From the NCBI GenBank assembly GCA_004802725.1, contig SGPM01000299.1:1-34079 (forward strand): a stretch of DNA of 34,079 nucleotides, read 5' to 3'. This document shows, piece after piece, positions 32,927 through 34,079 of the stretch. Each line of letters starts with the position of its first letter. Position 1 is the first letter of the stretch. The translations under genes were made by a program, and so were the position numbers. The notes beneath the pieces are model-generated. The model ran no database searches and was not told the DNA's origin. It saw only the letters and a program-made list of their open reading frames with translations. This DNA comes from Antrodiella citrinella (lineage: Eukaryota > Basidiomycota > Agaricomycetes > Polyporales > Steccherinaceae).

Positions 32927-34079
32927 ATGTCGCTTTCACCGCCTCTCAGACGGTTGTCGTCGACGAACTCCAGCAGCAAAGAGTCGCTCATCAACGCGTA
33001 CGAAGCCGAGGAGGAACGCATCATAAACGTCCTCTCGAGGAAACTTGAGCAGGTCAGTATCTCATCTCGCCACAGTCAACCCTTACTTACTTAACACATC
33101 CGTAGCTCCGAGAGGAGAAAATCGATCTCGAGAATGCACTCGAGGCCGAATCAGAGTCCCATGTGAACAGGTTGTCCAGGGAATTATCGGCCCTCCGTCT
33201 CGCTCACCAGCAGGCAGTCAACGGGAGTGGCTCGACTCCTGGATCGCCAGTAGACATCAGGGGTCCCCTCGCCAATTCCAGTCTCAATCCTCTGCATCCT
33301 AACACGGAGGCTCTTCTCGAGGCGCTGCGCCGCGAGAACGAGAACCTACGTAACCGTCTCGTTGATACTGAGAGGGACTATATTCGGGTGACTCGTCTGA
33401 ACGAGGTGTATAGAGAAGAACTTATTGATCATCGACGGCGGGTGAGTGCCTTCGTTCGCACTGTTGACATTGTTGGCAAACTTACCCCGTTGTGAAGCTT
33501 GGTTTGCCAGTTGACAGCCTCATAGGCCTTGTACCATCTGCCGCCGATCCTTACTCTCAACCCCTCCACTTACGGAACGACTCTCATAATTCCTCCGCAA
33601 CATCTTCACCGTCCCTTGTGCCTATCAACTATTCACAAGGACATGCCGCATCCGCAAGAGTTCCGATTCCACGTCCGCCATCGCAAATCAGACGTCTTCA
33701 TCCGAATATGAACGCCCCACCAAGCACATCTACCACGCCCCCTTCCTCCGCCTCCGCCTCGCTCTCCTCTCCGTCCCCATTCTCCCCGACCAATGGGACT
33801 GGCATCAGTGCAACTACCACTTTCACTACGCCGCCGTCGTCCGAGAGTCCCCACGCCACGTTCGCCGGAACGGTGAACCCTCATGAATTGACATACCCCT
33901 CCGTCCCTCCCCCCTCCCTCTCCTCCTCGTTCGGAGATCCCTTCAGCCCTCTCGAGAGCCCCCGAGTCTATCCAACGACATCCATCCCATCCGGCCCCAC
34001 TCCCGTCTCAATCCCCCGCCCCATCCCGCGCCGCCACCACCGTCATAGCGAAGACCTGGACCTCTCCGTCTCCCCCTCT
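32927..34079 (+). CDS. CCDC6/DUF2046-type coiled-coil protein (partial, runs off the window)
   Basis: The N-terminal coiled coil resembles animal CCDC6 (DUF2046): LINAYEAEEERIINVLSRKL, then after an intron LREEKIDLENALEAESESHV and NRLSRELSALRLAHQQAV, a Ser/Gly/Pro linker, and a second helix LLEALRRENENLRNRLVDTE. Introns are at about 33054-33107 and 33441-33499. After the second intron the protein becomes Ser/Pro/Thr-rich and disordered to the window edge, with no stop seen. The start is the first ATG (32927), followed by a Ser-rich lead (MSLSPPLRRLSSTNSSSKES). CCDC6 is a phosphoprotein linked to DNA-damage signalling in animals; its fungal role is unclear. Confidence 0.75.

Overview
The window looks like nuclear DNA of a filamentous basidiomycete, most likely an Agaricomycete. 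Genes on both strands are densely packed and each is cut by many short introns (about 48-60 nt, GT..AG, with CTRAY-like branch sites). Several proteins read like their Agaricomycete families. All calls come from reading the sequence and from remembered family features; no database search was run.

Layout from left to right. A GPH/SLC45-type sugar transporter (minus, 400-3207) is divergent from the AP-1 clathrin adaptor mu subunit (plus, 3316-5015) across only 108 bp. Two tandem, related cytochrome P450 genes follow (plus, 5467-7779 and 8421-10724). A VEFS-box SUZ12-like Polycomb (PRC2) subunit (minus, 11184-13417) is divergent from a PQ-loop membrane protein (plus, 13707-15150). Next come the mitochondrial ETF-ubiquinone oxidoreductase (minus, 15414-17459), the very long Listerin/Ltn1 E3 ubiquitin ligase (minus, 17828-24126) and a small uncharacterised ORF (minus, 24555-24839). 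A classical short-chain dehydrogenase (plus, 25659-26829) is convergent with a third, unrelated P450 of the OrdA-like type (minus, 27118-29159). The right end holds a ChAPs/exomer subunit (minus, 29806-32685), divergent from a CCDC6/DUF2046-type coiled-coil protein (plus, from 32927) that runs off the window.

Most of the genes are housekeeping: Golgi/TGN sorting (AP-1 mu, exomer), ribosome-associated quality control (Ltn1), mitochondrial electron transfer (ETF-QO), chromatin silencing (SUZ12) and transport. The three P450s and the SDR are the accessory, probably oxidative or xenobiotic, part. No backbone synthase, transposase, CRISPR array, tRNA or rRNA was recognised, and nothing shows a secondary-metabolite cluster or an undescribed multi-gene system. 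The most interesting points are splicing details: a duplicated branch-point/acceptor module in the SUZ12 gene, a GC-AG intron in the SDR, and an awkward donor in the exomer gene. The PRC2 subunit itself and the very short bidirectional promoters also deserve a look.
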